A stretch of DNA of 64,000 nt. Source: Gnetum montanum (Eukaryota > Streptophyta > Gnetopsida > Gnetales > Gnetaceae). How positions within the stretch are numbered: the first letter of the stretch is position 1; each line of letters starts with the position of its first letter. Position numbers and translations under genes: made by a program. The DNA lies in NCBI GenBank assembly GCA_015680685.1, contig MNCI01027123.1, positions 500,306 to 564,305 on the forward strand, in the 5' to 3' direction. The notes under the pieces are model-generated. The model had not been told where the DNA came from. It saw nothing but the letters and a program-made list of their open reading frames with translations, and did no database searches. Positions 1 to 9,858 of the stretch are shown in pieces.

Positions 1-272
1 GCACATGGAAAATATTCTATCTCTAGGGTGATCAATCCACCAAAGCTTCACTACTTTACGCCTATGATTGGAAATGAGGGGAGTGCTACCTCTTATTTAT
101 AGATTTGGCAGCAGACTGCGATATTGCGTACGCGATATCGCAGGGAATGATGTGATATCGCGTACGCGATATCGTAGGGGATGCGATATCGCGGNTAGGG
201 AACGATGTGATATCGCGTACGCGATATCGTAGGGGATGCGATATCGCGGCTTGTGCATATCATGTCTCATCA
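1..272 (-). repeat. Partial LTR of OTA Ty3/gypsy element H
   Basis: The segment matches the outer (U3/R) part of the minus-strand LTRs of C and F. It has the block preceding the cleavage site (gaaaatattctat), a reversed TATA box (cttatttatag, about 94-104) and an end in ctcatca at 272, the complement of the TGATGA LTR start. The rest of H lies left of the window, so it cannot be told whether this is a 5' or 3' LTR. Confidence 0.8.
117..250. repeat. Palindromic tandem repeat in U3 of LTR H
   Basis: Three copies of a palindrome around GATATCGCGTACGCGATATC, separated by shorter gatgcgatatcgcgg units. The first copy has one C-to-T change. A single N at 195 sits between two near-identical repeats, so copy number is uncertain. 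It occupies the position just upstream of the TATA box where the other LTRs carry unrelated palindromic repeats. Confidence 0.85.
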
Positions 273-759
273 TGTATGAAAGACATAATGACTTATAAAT
301 GACTTTAAGTTGCTTAGGATAGTAAGTTTCAACAAAAAAAATCAATTTAGATCATGGTTACTAACTTTTTCAAAAAAAAAACTTAACAATGACCTTAATC
401 AATTAATATTTATAATATTAAAGTGGGTAAAAGTTACCTAGACCAATGTATCCTCGTCTTACCAACATCTCTTGTAATTGATAAATCTTGATGAGGCATA
501 ATCAAATCTTCATTCATCAATGATATCCATGAAAGAACTTTAATAGTTGATGGGATTTATGTCTTTGTAGATGCTTGATCCATTATTCATAAAATCAATG
601 GAAAGGTATATTCTTTCTTACCTCACAAATATATAATGCATCTGATGATGATCAATGGCTTTCCCTATATTGTAGCTTCATAGTTCATCATTAGGTTCAT
701 GTTGTACTCAACCCATGGTTCTTAATGACCCTTGGATCATGATTTTCTTTTATACCAAT
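273..759 (-). mobile_element. Internal 5' remnant of a tRNA-iMet-primed LTR element
   Basis: About 490 bp matching 28679-29162. Read on the minus strand it begins right after the LTR at 760-1328 with ATTGGTATAAAAG, close to the iMet primer motif TGGTATCAGAG; the second copy reads ATTGGTATCAAAG. I see no readable Gag domain, so the superfamily (copia or chromovirus) is unassigned. H interrupts its left end at 272/273. Confidence 0.6.
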
Positions 760-1328
760 TATGACATCCTATCCCTAGATATCATGACAAACATCAAATA
801 TACATTATATTAGACATTATGCATAAGAAAATATACCAAACATCAAATATATGTAACATTTAACATTAGGCATAAAGGAAATAATAGAGAAAATGCAAAA
901 AGAGAAAGAAAAGAATGCTTTATTGATATAGAATGGAGCATCTAGATCATGCTCTTAGAGTATTCCTTGGGATTTTCTTCCTTTAACATCTATCCCTTAG
1001 AGGCAATCTAGCACTGCCACCATAGTTAGGCCTATTACCAACTAGAAGGACTGGCTAGTCATCTGCTTGTCCCACTTCACTTGGCTTCTCGTGACTTGCC
1101 TATACCAGCTCTGCCATACCATGTTGGCACAACTTCTAAGCTTGAGTATAAATTCCTTAGGTTAAACCCCAAAAGGTTACCTCAAGACATGTTTGTTATT
1201 ACAATGCACCCTTTTGGATCTCAAGTATAACTACGCTTCTGAGTCTTGTTACATTAAGAATAACACTTGTTATAAAGAGGCACCATCTTTGTTATGCACC
1301 AACATTATTTGGAAATGGGGATGTGACA
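760..1328 (-). repeat. LTR of tRNA-iMet-primed element, copy S1
   Basis: A 569-bp unit starting TATGACATCC and ending GGGGATGTGACA, near-inverted ends of the TG..CA LTR type. It matches 29163-29735 (573 bp) and 60585-61071 (487 bp). Orientation is set by the adjacent iMet-like primer site on the minus strand. A short open frame at 1193-1447 is non-coding repeat. Confidence 0.7.
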
Positions 1329-1736
1329 ATCTACCCCCTTTAGGTTTTGTTCATCCTCAAATGAATCCATGTTCACAATATTTTTCCAGCTCCAATGCTT
1401 TTGTTATGATCCTATGCTCTAATAATTTGATTTCTCCTTTGAACTAGAAGTTGTTTCTTACTTATTCTACAAAAAAATATATGTGAGAAAAATATATGAA
1501 AAATTAAATATTACTTTCTTAATATTTACTTCATTTTCTTAAGATAATGATGAGAGTTGAATAAAGATCTATAAACCACCAATCATCAATTCTTAACCAA
1601 GGTCACACAAAGTGCAACTCGAATCTGGCTACCCAAGTGAAGGTAGGGTAAATTCTTTATTCTCAAATTTCCATTACCTTAGATATTCTACAAATCTAAT
1701 TGAAATATAAATTGAACAATGAAGAAAATAATAAGA
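1329..1736. other. No gene seen; 3' flank of the CCR4-like pseudogene
   Basis: AT-rich sequence between LTR S1 and the stop of the CCR4-like relic. No domain, long ORF, tRNA or clear repeat was recognised. On the minus strand this would be the 3' untranslated or flanking part of the relic; no obvious poly(A) tail was seen. Confidence 0.5.
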
Positions 1737-2671
1737 TTATAAATAAAAGTAACCATGAGATACTTTATGATCTTGATCAACCTTATGAACTGATGGGAGT
1801 AATTGTAATTCTACCATAAGTGGTATATGATCAAATGGTCTTGTTCAGCATGGCAAAGCTTGATTTTGATTCTTCTCCACTTCTAATTTAGAATTAACTC
1901 TAGTAATTTGGTAGCTTGGAAGAATCTGACATCGTACCAAATATAATCTAGGGTCTCAATGAAGAATGTTTTTGATCCATCCTCATTAATCATAGTAAAA
2001 TAATTTGTAAACTATGGTTCTTGATGTGCACTATCCATTCATATCATTTGTTCCCAAATTCTAGAATTTGATTTTCTATTAAAGATTCAAAGTAAGCTAA
2101 ATATGCATTGGCCAATGGAATTTCATGTTGAATTAATGAAAACATCTTCTTCAAATTAGGTTCATCTTCCAAGGATTCCTTTACACACCCATATTTTAGG
2201 AATTAATAGACACTACTTCCAACTTTTGTATTAAAGTCTCCACAAAGAATAAATGGCACTAGATCGATATAACTTAGGAATAACTTATTCTTCAAACTTT
2301 CTTCTATTTGCTTAATCAAATATGCTCCTTGACATAGTCTAACATCTAAACACATTGGTTTGGCAATAAAATGTATATTAACCATGCATACACATCTTCT
2401 TGATAGATGAACTTTTAGAATTATTGTCAAGGATATGTGATTTTTCTGAAATCTTAACTGTTCTTTCTTTTCCATCTCTTGAATTTCATGAATTTCAAAA
2501 AACATATTTTCTAAACTCCATTCAAATATTCACACTAATTCAAACTTGGCTTCTTTATAAAAGCTCGTGCAACAATCCATGTTGGGATTTCTATAATATG
2601 TTAATATATATGGCTCAAAAGAAGAACTTCCATAAGAACCTTTTTCCTTGTAAATACCACTATATATCATC
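1737..2671 (-). pseudogene. CCR4-like EEP nuclease pseudogene, C-terminal part
   Basis: Minus-strand translation resembles the endonuclease/exonuclease/phosphatase domain of CCR4-type deadenylases and their Angel/PDE12 relatives, which cut poly(A) or 2'-5' RNA using Mg2+. From N to C one sees YSGIYKEK, a VNIHF block (NTHV in the family), the signature CGDFN near 2220-2235, an IPLANAY block, ETLDYIWYD near 1930 and DHIPLMVELQ near 1800: the family's expected order, including the catalytic D-x-N and the final D-H. Stops, at least one frameshift and a degenerate region after the ETLDYIWY block show it is dead. No intron interrupts these blocks over about 0.9 kb, which fits a processed copy, although an exon-poor gene is possible. 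The N-terminal part continues at 25721, across element A. Subgroup assignment is uncertain. Confidence 0.85.
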
Positions 2672-3628
2672 TAATGAATGTCAATGAGTCATGTCGATAA
2701 GCCCCATTAATGCAACCTCATCAAAAATCCCCCATCAACGAGGCCCCATTTAGGTGGTGTGCCCCATTAATGGGGCCACGTCAATGTAGCGTTTGCTACA
2801 TTGACGAGGCCCTGTCAATGTAGCCCTAAGGCAAAAACTATAAATACGAGCTTACCAGCTACATTTATGGCATAGAATTCTTATCATAGTAGAAGAGCTC
2901 TTGTATTTTGTTTATTTGAGAGTTAAAATATTTCTCTAAGTGCCCATATTAGGAGTTAGAAAGTGTACAGATCTTTATTCGAGCACTGTTGTACCTAAAC
3001 ACACTAGTTTGAACAACAATAAAGGCAAGCTTCTTGATAAAACCTTGAAACACTTGGATTAGATTAATGATTTATTTATGCATTCATTATTTTCATTAAT
3101 TACAATATTAATTAATCTAAATTAAATTTACAGCAATCAATAAATTAATTAAGCTAAATAGATTAAGCACATAAGTACAACTACTTCAAGCGTAAACACA
3201 TATATGCTTGGTAACCCCAGCAGTGTTATTGCTTGATTCACCCAATAACGTAGTGCTTGGTAACCCCAGTAGTGGGTACATGGGTTCAAGACATGTATGG
3301 TAAGTACGACTGAATGCTTATGTTAGGACTAGTTAGACCTTAGTTAATTAATTAGATCTTAGTAGTATTAAATCATCTTATCTTTATATCTCAACATCAC
3401 AAACCCTAAAAACATAAAACCATAAAAATCATATACCTCAATTACATTTAACCATACCCAGTACATCACAAGTGTAATTGGAAAGACAACAAATGACCTT
3501 AATGCAAGGTTCTTTACCTAGACGACTAGTGTACTAGAGAACATAGAGTTCTTGGAATTCGACCGAATCGGGCGTGTACGCTTCATGATTCATATGATTG
3601 AGTGTAGAGGTACCTTCACCACTCATCA
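2672..3628 (+). repeat. 5' LTR of element A
   Basis: Starts TAATGAATG (TGATGAACA in the 3' copy) and ends CACTCATCA. U3 holds repeats of catcaatg/gatgaggcc type before a TATA box (tataaata, 2839-2846). R contains the conserved caataaag polyadenylation region near 3018. Confidence 0.9.
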
Positions 3629-3648
3629 TTGGCACCATTATCAAGGAC
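3629..3648 (+). promoter_or_regulatory. Primer binding site, tRNA-Asp type, element A
   Basis: TTGGCACCATTATCAAGGAC directly follows the LTR. It resembles the complement of the plant tRNA-Asp 3' end with C-to-T decay. The same site follows the LTR in B, C, E, F and G. tRNA-Asp priming is usual for Athila-type elements. Confidence 0.85.
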
Positions 3649-3784
3649 TCAATTTTTTTGAAACATGCACTATCTAGGTTTAGTGAATACCATTAATATC
3701 GTTGTATGAACCTCAAGGTCCATATCATTTTTACTATACATAGAATTATAAAAAGCACACTGATGTTTTATTTTCTATTGTAAA

Positions 3785-6060
3785 ATGACTTTTTCTTCTC
3801 ATAGGAATGAGGATGCAAAACTAACTATCCCTCAAGAATGTAGGGTGGTATATACTCATCTTGATGAGTATGTACTCGACTTCACTTTCATATTGCATCA
3901 AGATGAATAGATGCGGTGGTAAGACATGGAGGGCAACATTGTATTACCTCCCGATCAATCTATGCCCAGGATGCTAATTCAAACTCTTAAAAAGTTAGGC
4001 ACCTCAAATCTTCAAGAGAAATACGTTATGCATGGTTTCAACACTCAAGACTATCGTCCCATGAAAACACAATGTAGATGAGATCGACACTAAGAGAAGA
4101 AACGTGAACTTATAAAGGGGAAACATTTCTCTAATCCCTTATTCTTGCTAAATCAAACTAATAATGAGGATCCTTCCTCTAGGGGTTCTCAATATGGATA
4201 TTCTCCACCCTTCATTAATGCCAATGAGGGTGTGGCCTTGAACCTGTAATCAACTATTCACAAACCAAATACAGAGAAAAATGACCATCATGGTAAGAAC
4301 TCAAGTAAGCATCACAAAGATAAGAAACCTAAGGATCGTGGTCATGACAAGCGAGGTAGTGGTAGACATCATAGTGGTGGTGGTGGTCCATCTTCCTCTC
4401 CATCTTCTTCATCTGATTTCAAAGATTTCCCTTCATCTTTTGGTTCTGATAGAAGCCACTAAAGGGACAATGGTGATGAAGGTAACCAATGGAACAACAA
4501 TGATTGTAGGGTCCACCAAGAAAGAAGGCATGGCATAAATCATCAATAAAATGATGATGATGAACCTTTATTAGCCACTCAAAGTATGCTCAACATTGCA
4601 AAGGTAATTAAGATTCCAACTAGGCATGTGAAAGATAGTCAGATCAAGTGCTTAGACACGAACAATATCCTACAATTTGAGGGGGGATACAACTCTGATC
4701 TACCAAACCATCTACAAGATTTTCATGATGCATGTGCCTTACAAAACATTGAAAGTGATTAGCAAAAACTAAATCTTTTCCCCTATACATTCATCAAGAA
4801 GGCAAAAGGCTGGTACTAATCCTTAGAACTAGAATCCATTCACAGATGGAGTATCATCCTAGAGCTATTCAATGATAAGTACCAAACATATTCCAAAGTG
4901 TCTAACCTAAGAAGGAAAATCCAAGGCTAGAAACAAGGAACACATAAACCCTTAAATGCCACCATGGGTAGATACTATTCTCTCTTACATGAATGCCCTA
5001 GCCATGGTTATTCTTAGAGGGAACAAATTTTCCATATCATAGATGGGCTCAGAGCTAAAACTAGAAGAACTCTTGGGGTTTAAGCCTAAGGAAGATTATC
5101 CAAACTATAAGCTCATCATATCCAAAGGCTAATGGAGTAGGTAGTAAAAGAAGAAGGTGAGTTGCAAAAAAGGAAAAGTGTAGAAGAGTATAATAGGAAT
5201 CCTTCCCATCAAAAAAAGAGAGGTCTAATTTTGTGAAGAGAAGGATGTACCACTTGATGAAGTGATGAATAGAAAAACCTTGCCTATTCAAAAATCTATT
5301 TCTGATATTTTGACTAAATTTGACAAATTATGGGACTCTTTGGATAAAAAATTCTAAACTGCTATGAAAATTACTAAATAATCCAAAGAGTAGAATTGTG
5401 ATCATGATTGCAGGAGATGAAAAAAAGCTAAACATGTCAATCAATGAGGTAATGGCAAGGCTGCTGTAGTAGAAGAAGTTGTGGAAACCAACTTTAATGA
5501 TGATACTAGTTGTGACATTTGTCAATATGAACATCCTAAGGGATGTTACCTTGTGGTGTCACACTTACAAGAGTCCAAGATATACACACTAAATCCTCGA
5601 CTATCAAGGAGGCAAGCACCCAGAAGATTACCTCTTCCTCAAGGCAATCCAAGGTAGTTCCACCAGCAACAACAAGCTTATTATCCAAGTGGAACTCCAC
5701 CATAACCATACAACCAATACCAGCAATAGTAGCAACCACAGTCATGGGGGATGGAACCACCAAGGTAGCAGTATCCTTACAGGCAACCAGATCCTTATGG
5801 GTACTATGTTCAGCAACCCATTTCTCCATGAAGCTCTACAAGTCATGCTTTGTTCCAGCATCACTATTATCCCCCAAAATATCATCAAAACCGTTCACCA
5901 TCTACTCAAGGGGGAAACCCCATATCCATATCATCCTCTACATTTTTCTGCACATATCCCTTCACCCTATACCTAGTTACCTCCTGATCCATCTATGCAA
6001 GGAGAAATTCCCCCACCATCGCATCAACAAAATGCTACGAGGACTATAAACTTGCAACTA
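3785..6060 (+). pseudogene. Gag of element A (degenerate)
   Basis: Capsid/nucleocapsid polyprotein. The frame starts at the ATG 137 nt after the primer site (MTFSSHRNED), the equivalent of the starts in C and F. Blocks in order: a conserved N-terminal domain (YTHLDEYVLDFTFILHQDE, then DMEGNIVLPP); a basic His/Asp/Ser-rich linker near 4260-4560; the plant retrotransposon Gag core (HLQDF, LELFNDKYQTYSKV, LNATMGRYYSLLHECP) at about 4680-5010; a lysine-rich stretch; a short knuckle CDICQYEHPKGC near 5514-5550; and a Gln/Pro/Tyr-rich tail to about 6030. At least ten in-frame stops replace Gln, Arg or Trp codons, for example in IQG*KQG. It is not translatable as one protein. Confidence 0.85.
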
Positions 6061-6334
6061 GACTTCCAACTGAGTTTATTAAAAAATCAATCCAGGAAAC
6101 AACCATTCTTCTAATCTAATAGTCCTCCCAAGCCTTCACAACCTAATGCAACTAGTCACCCTATATCTCTAGCTACCTCATCCTCTGCATCAAATACCTT
6201 TGAGATCCCTTTGAACCAAATGCAACCTAAGATCCATACTATAATGTTAACCCATGCTATCTCTAACTGGATTAAGGTTGGCAATCTTCCTACAAAGAAA
6301 ACAGACCTCGAAATTCCCCTTAACTACTTATAAA

Positions 6335-6738
6335 TCACCAGACATGAACCATGCAAGGCTCTTCTTAATTCTGGTTCTAGAGTTAATCTCCTATCACATG
6401 ACATGTACAAGGCTTGGAACCTTCCACCTCTTAAGAAGAGCAACATCCATTTAGAATTAGTAGATCATTCAATCACTATCCCTTTGGGGTTAGTAGATGA
6501 CATTGTGACCATAGTCTGTGGGTGCTTCTACCATGTTGATTTCCTAGTAATCAAGGTTAAAAATTGCAAGGGTGACTTCCCTATCATCATGGGATGTGCA
6601 TGGTTAAGTACTGTGGATGTGAGAATGGGCATCATAGACCTCTCCTTGAATATTTCCAAGGAGAATGAATTTAAAAAAATGAAGAACAAGCATGTTCCAT
6701 GCATCGTGTACAATGATAATAGGTGCAATTGCATGTAG
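6335..6738 (+). pseudogene. Aspartic protease region of element A
   Basis: Retropepsin-like domain that would cut the Gag-Pol polyprotein. The active-site D-S-G is NSG here (codons at 6366-6374, LLNSGSRVN), so the catalytic Asp is lost by a G-to-A change. The flap-side and C-terminal blocks ITIPLGLVDDIV and DFPIIMGCAWLSTVD are clear. The frame is open from about 6403 to the TAG at 6736. B, C and F carry the same domain with different lesions. It lies between the Gln-rich Gag tail and RT, as in OTA elements. Confidence 0.8.
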
Positions 6739-7269
6739 AAACTCTGGTATGTTAAAAGCACATCCATTAAAGCATGAAATTAGTGTGCACAAGAAATAGA
6801 AATACAAAAGTCCTTATATGCAGCAACTAAAAAATAGGAGAGCACCCAGTGGTTGATAGCTGATTCTAATAGCAGCACATTATGCATGGAACCAACTAAG
6901 AACTTGACATGTGTGTATGTCATAGGCATGGACAAACTCAAGCAAGTTCAACAATAACTCTCTGATGATGAAATTGATGATGCCTATTGGGAAGAGTTGG
7001 AAACCCCTAAAAATTTTAAACAAGAGGCCCTAGAGTTGAAAACTCTACCAGTTGGCATGGAATATGCATTCTTAAACAATGGCAAGCTGGTCATAATCAA
7101 TGTCAAACTTGCTCTTGAATAAAAAGATAAGTTGTTGATGGTGGTTAACAAATGGCCAACAACCTTTGCTTGGTCATATCCCAAGCTAACTACAATCGAT
7201 CCAAGGATATGCTAGCATTGCATTCACACTAACCTAGCCATGAAGCCAAGAAGGTAGCTACAAAGATGG

Positions 7270-8676
7270 TTGAACCCCAAATTAAAGTAAATTATCAAGA
7301 AGGAAATAGAATAGCTCCTCAAGGTGGGGTTCACCTATCCCATCGTAAATAGTAAGTGGGTTAGTCCACTCATAATTGTACTAAAGAAAGGCAGCAAATG
7401 GTGGATCTATATTGATTTTAGGCTATTAAACATGGCTACATTCAAAGATTATTTTCCATTTCCATTTGTTGATCAGGTTTTGGACACTATCTCTAGGCAT
7501 TGCTATTATAGCTTCCTGGATAATTATAGTGGCTATAACCAAATCCAGATTTCACCCAAGGATCAAGCCAAGACAACATTCATGAGTCCCTAGGGGACTT
7601 TTGCATATTGTAAGATGCCTTTTGGTTTGTGCAATGCTCTTGCAACATTCCAACACTTGGTCCTTAGCATTTTTTAGTAGGAAATTGGTAGCAATGTGGA
7701 AGTCTTCATGAATGACTTCTCCACCTATGGAGCTATGTTCGAGCAAGCCTTGGACCATCTTGAGCAAGTGCTAAAAAGATGTGTGGAAATAAATCTACAA
7801 CTCAACTAGCAAAAGAGCTACCTCATGGTCCAAGAAGGCATTGTACTAGGGCATAAAATCACTCAAGTAGGGATTAAGGTAGATCCTTAAAAAATAAGGG
7901 TCATCCAAGGAATAACCCGTCAACCAAAAATTGGTAAAGATGTTTGGTCATTCTTTGGACACACTAGCTACTACCGACAATTCATAGAGAATTTCTCTAA
8001 GATCACAAAACTATTAGTAGAGCTTACAAAGAAGGATGCACCTTTCATCTAGACCAAGGAATGTGAACATGCATTTTAGCAATTAAAGGAGAAGCTCATA
8101 GAAAAAATAGTTCTATAGGCACCAGACTGGTCTAGACCATTCAACATCATGAAGGATGCATCTAACTATGCCCTGGAAGCCATGCTCACATAGTTGGATG
8201 ATAAGAAGCATCCATACTACATCGACTATGTGAGTTGAAGCATTGTGGGAGCACAATTAAATTACTTTACCATGGAGAAGAAACTAATGGTAGTGGTGTA
8301 TGCCCTTGAAAAGTTTAGGCACTATGTGCTTGGCTACAAAGTATTTGTGCACACAGACCATAGTGTAATCTACTGCCTTATGAATAGGCCAATGGTGAGC
8401 CCTTGTATCATACAGTGGCTTGTGATCTTGCATGAATTCGATCTCATGATGGTAGATCAAAAAGGGGCCAATAATATGGTTACTAACCACCTCTCTCGAT
8501 TAAGATGGAACAAAAAAGAGGAGGAAATCCTAATCTTTGATCAATTTCTAGATGAACTCCTCTTTACTACTACAATAAATGAACAAATGCCCATAGAACC
8601 AAAATGGTATGATGGCATCATCACTTATCTTCTTACTGAAGAGAAGCCACAAAATCTTAACTTTAGAAAGAAGTAA
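7270..8676 (+). pseudogene. Reverse transcriptase-RNase H of element A
   Basis: RT blocks: SKWVSPLIIV, YIDFRLLN, YSFLDNYSGYNQI, FGLCNALATFQ, then FMNDFSTYG at about 7707-7730, where the family's catalytic D-D reads N-D. RNase H follows with KDASNYAL (8155), MEKKLMVVVYALEKF (8272) and HTDHSVIY (8352), so its acidic residues look preserved. The last 143 codons (8245-8676) are open. The rest has about ten stops, including two adjacent TAGs at 7674-7679 where B has two Gln codons, and a TAG in LN*QKS shared with B and C. Gypsy order RT-RNase H-IN is kept. Confidence 0.9.
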
Positions 8677-8689
8677 TAGTTTCTTAATT

Positions 8690-9858
8690 AGGCCAAATAC
8701 TTCATGGAAATCAATAGACACCTTTACAAGGTATCTACTAATGGCCTAGTCTATTGGTGTGTTCCTGATGTAGATCAACTACGCATTCTCCAGGATGCTC
8801 ATGAAGGCCCTTGTAGAGGCCACTATGCAAGGAGGTGAACAACCATAGAAATCTTGATGGTCAGATACTACTAGCCCACAATCTTTAAGGACACCCACCA
8901 GTTTGTCTAATCTTGTGAATGCTCCCAATGAGATGGTAGGATAACTACATGAATGGAGGGCCCTTAATAGTGGATTCAACCACTAGAGCCCTTTTCTATT
9001 TGGGGCATAAACTTCATGGGTCCCATCACACCCATGTCCAATGAAAAAGCATATACTATTGTAATAGTCAACTACTATACCAAATGGGTAGAAGCAACAA
9101 TCGTCACTGACTGTACATCATCCACTACTACTACTAGATTCATACAACAAAGTGTGGTAAACACATTTGGTGTGCCAAATGCACTAATTTCTAATAATGG
9201 AACCCATTTCATAGGCTCCACCTTTTGCAAGCTAATGCCATGCTTGGAGGTTGAACATAAATTAACAATACCTTACCACCCCCAAGCCAATGGCCAAGTT
9301 GAAGTCAATAATAGGGAGATTACAAAAATCTTAATGAAAACAATAAGCAAATATAAGAAATATTGGAGCACAAAACTCAATGATATCCTCTAGGCCTACT
9401 GCTTAACATGGAAATTTCCTATTGGCTATTCTCCTTATGAGCTGATGTACGAAAAACTTCCAAAACTACCAATCTAATCCAAGGTCCATACACATTCAAC
9501 AACCTGCAACTTGGACCTTGACCTAAGTCTAGCATAAAAAGAACAATTAATCAACCTAAATGTGTTGGATGAGAACCAATTAGTGGTCCTATCTTTGAAT
9601 GAATTGCACAAGGCATACAACAAAAGATGACATGACCTTAGAACAAGAAAAGTAAAATTCCAACTTAATGATAAGGTTCTCTACTAGAACCCCACACACG
9701 TACCTCAGAAAACAAAGTTCTAAATGTTGTGGAAGGGACCTTATATAATTGATAAAAAACTTTTCTTTGGGGCCATGTTAATTTACAAACCTGAAAGCCC
9801 AAATAAAAAGCAACTGGTCAACTTTCAACAAATAAAGCTTTTCCATGAGCCCAAGTAA
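8690..9858 (+). pseudogene. Integrase and pol C-terminus of element A
   Basis: The zinc-binding N-terminal domain is recognisable from HEGPCRGHYA (about 8800) and CECSQ (about 8917). The catalytic core follows: INFMGP near 9010 (first Asp changed to Asn), ISNNGTHF near 9190 (second Asp changed to Asn) and GQVEVNNREI near 9295 (Glu kept). The frame 9016-9393 is otherwise open. Downstream come the conserved pol end blocks (GPYII, IYKPESP, KKQLVNFQQ) and a TAA at 9856-9858. No chromodomain is seen. Two of three catalytic acids are lost. Confidence 0.88.

Noticed and set aside
1193-1447. 84-codon ORF
   Set aside because: Lies across the end of LTR S1; the homologous copy at 29502-29702 has a different, shorter frame.
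5328-5829. Minus-strand ORFs over A's Gag (68 and 97 codons)
   Set aside because: Antisense shadows of the Gag frame; similar shadows occur over C and F.
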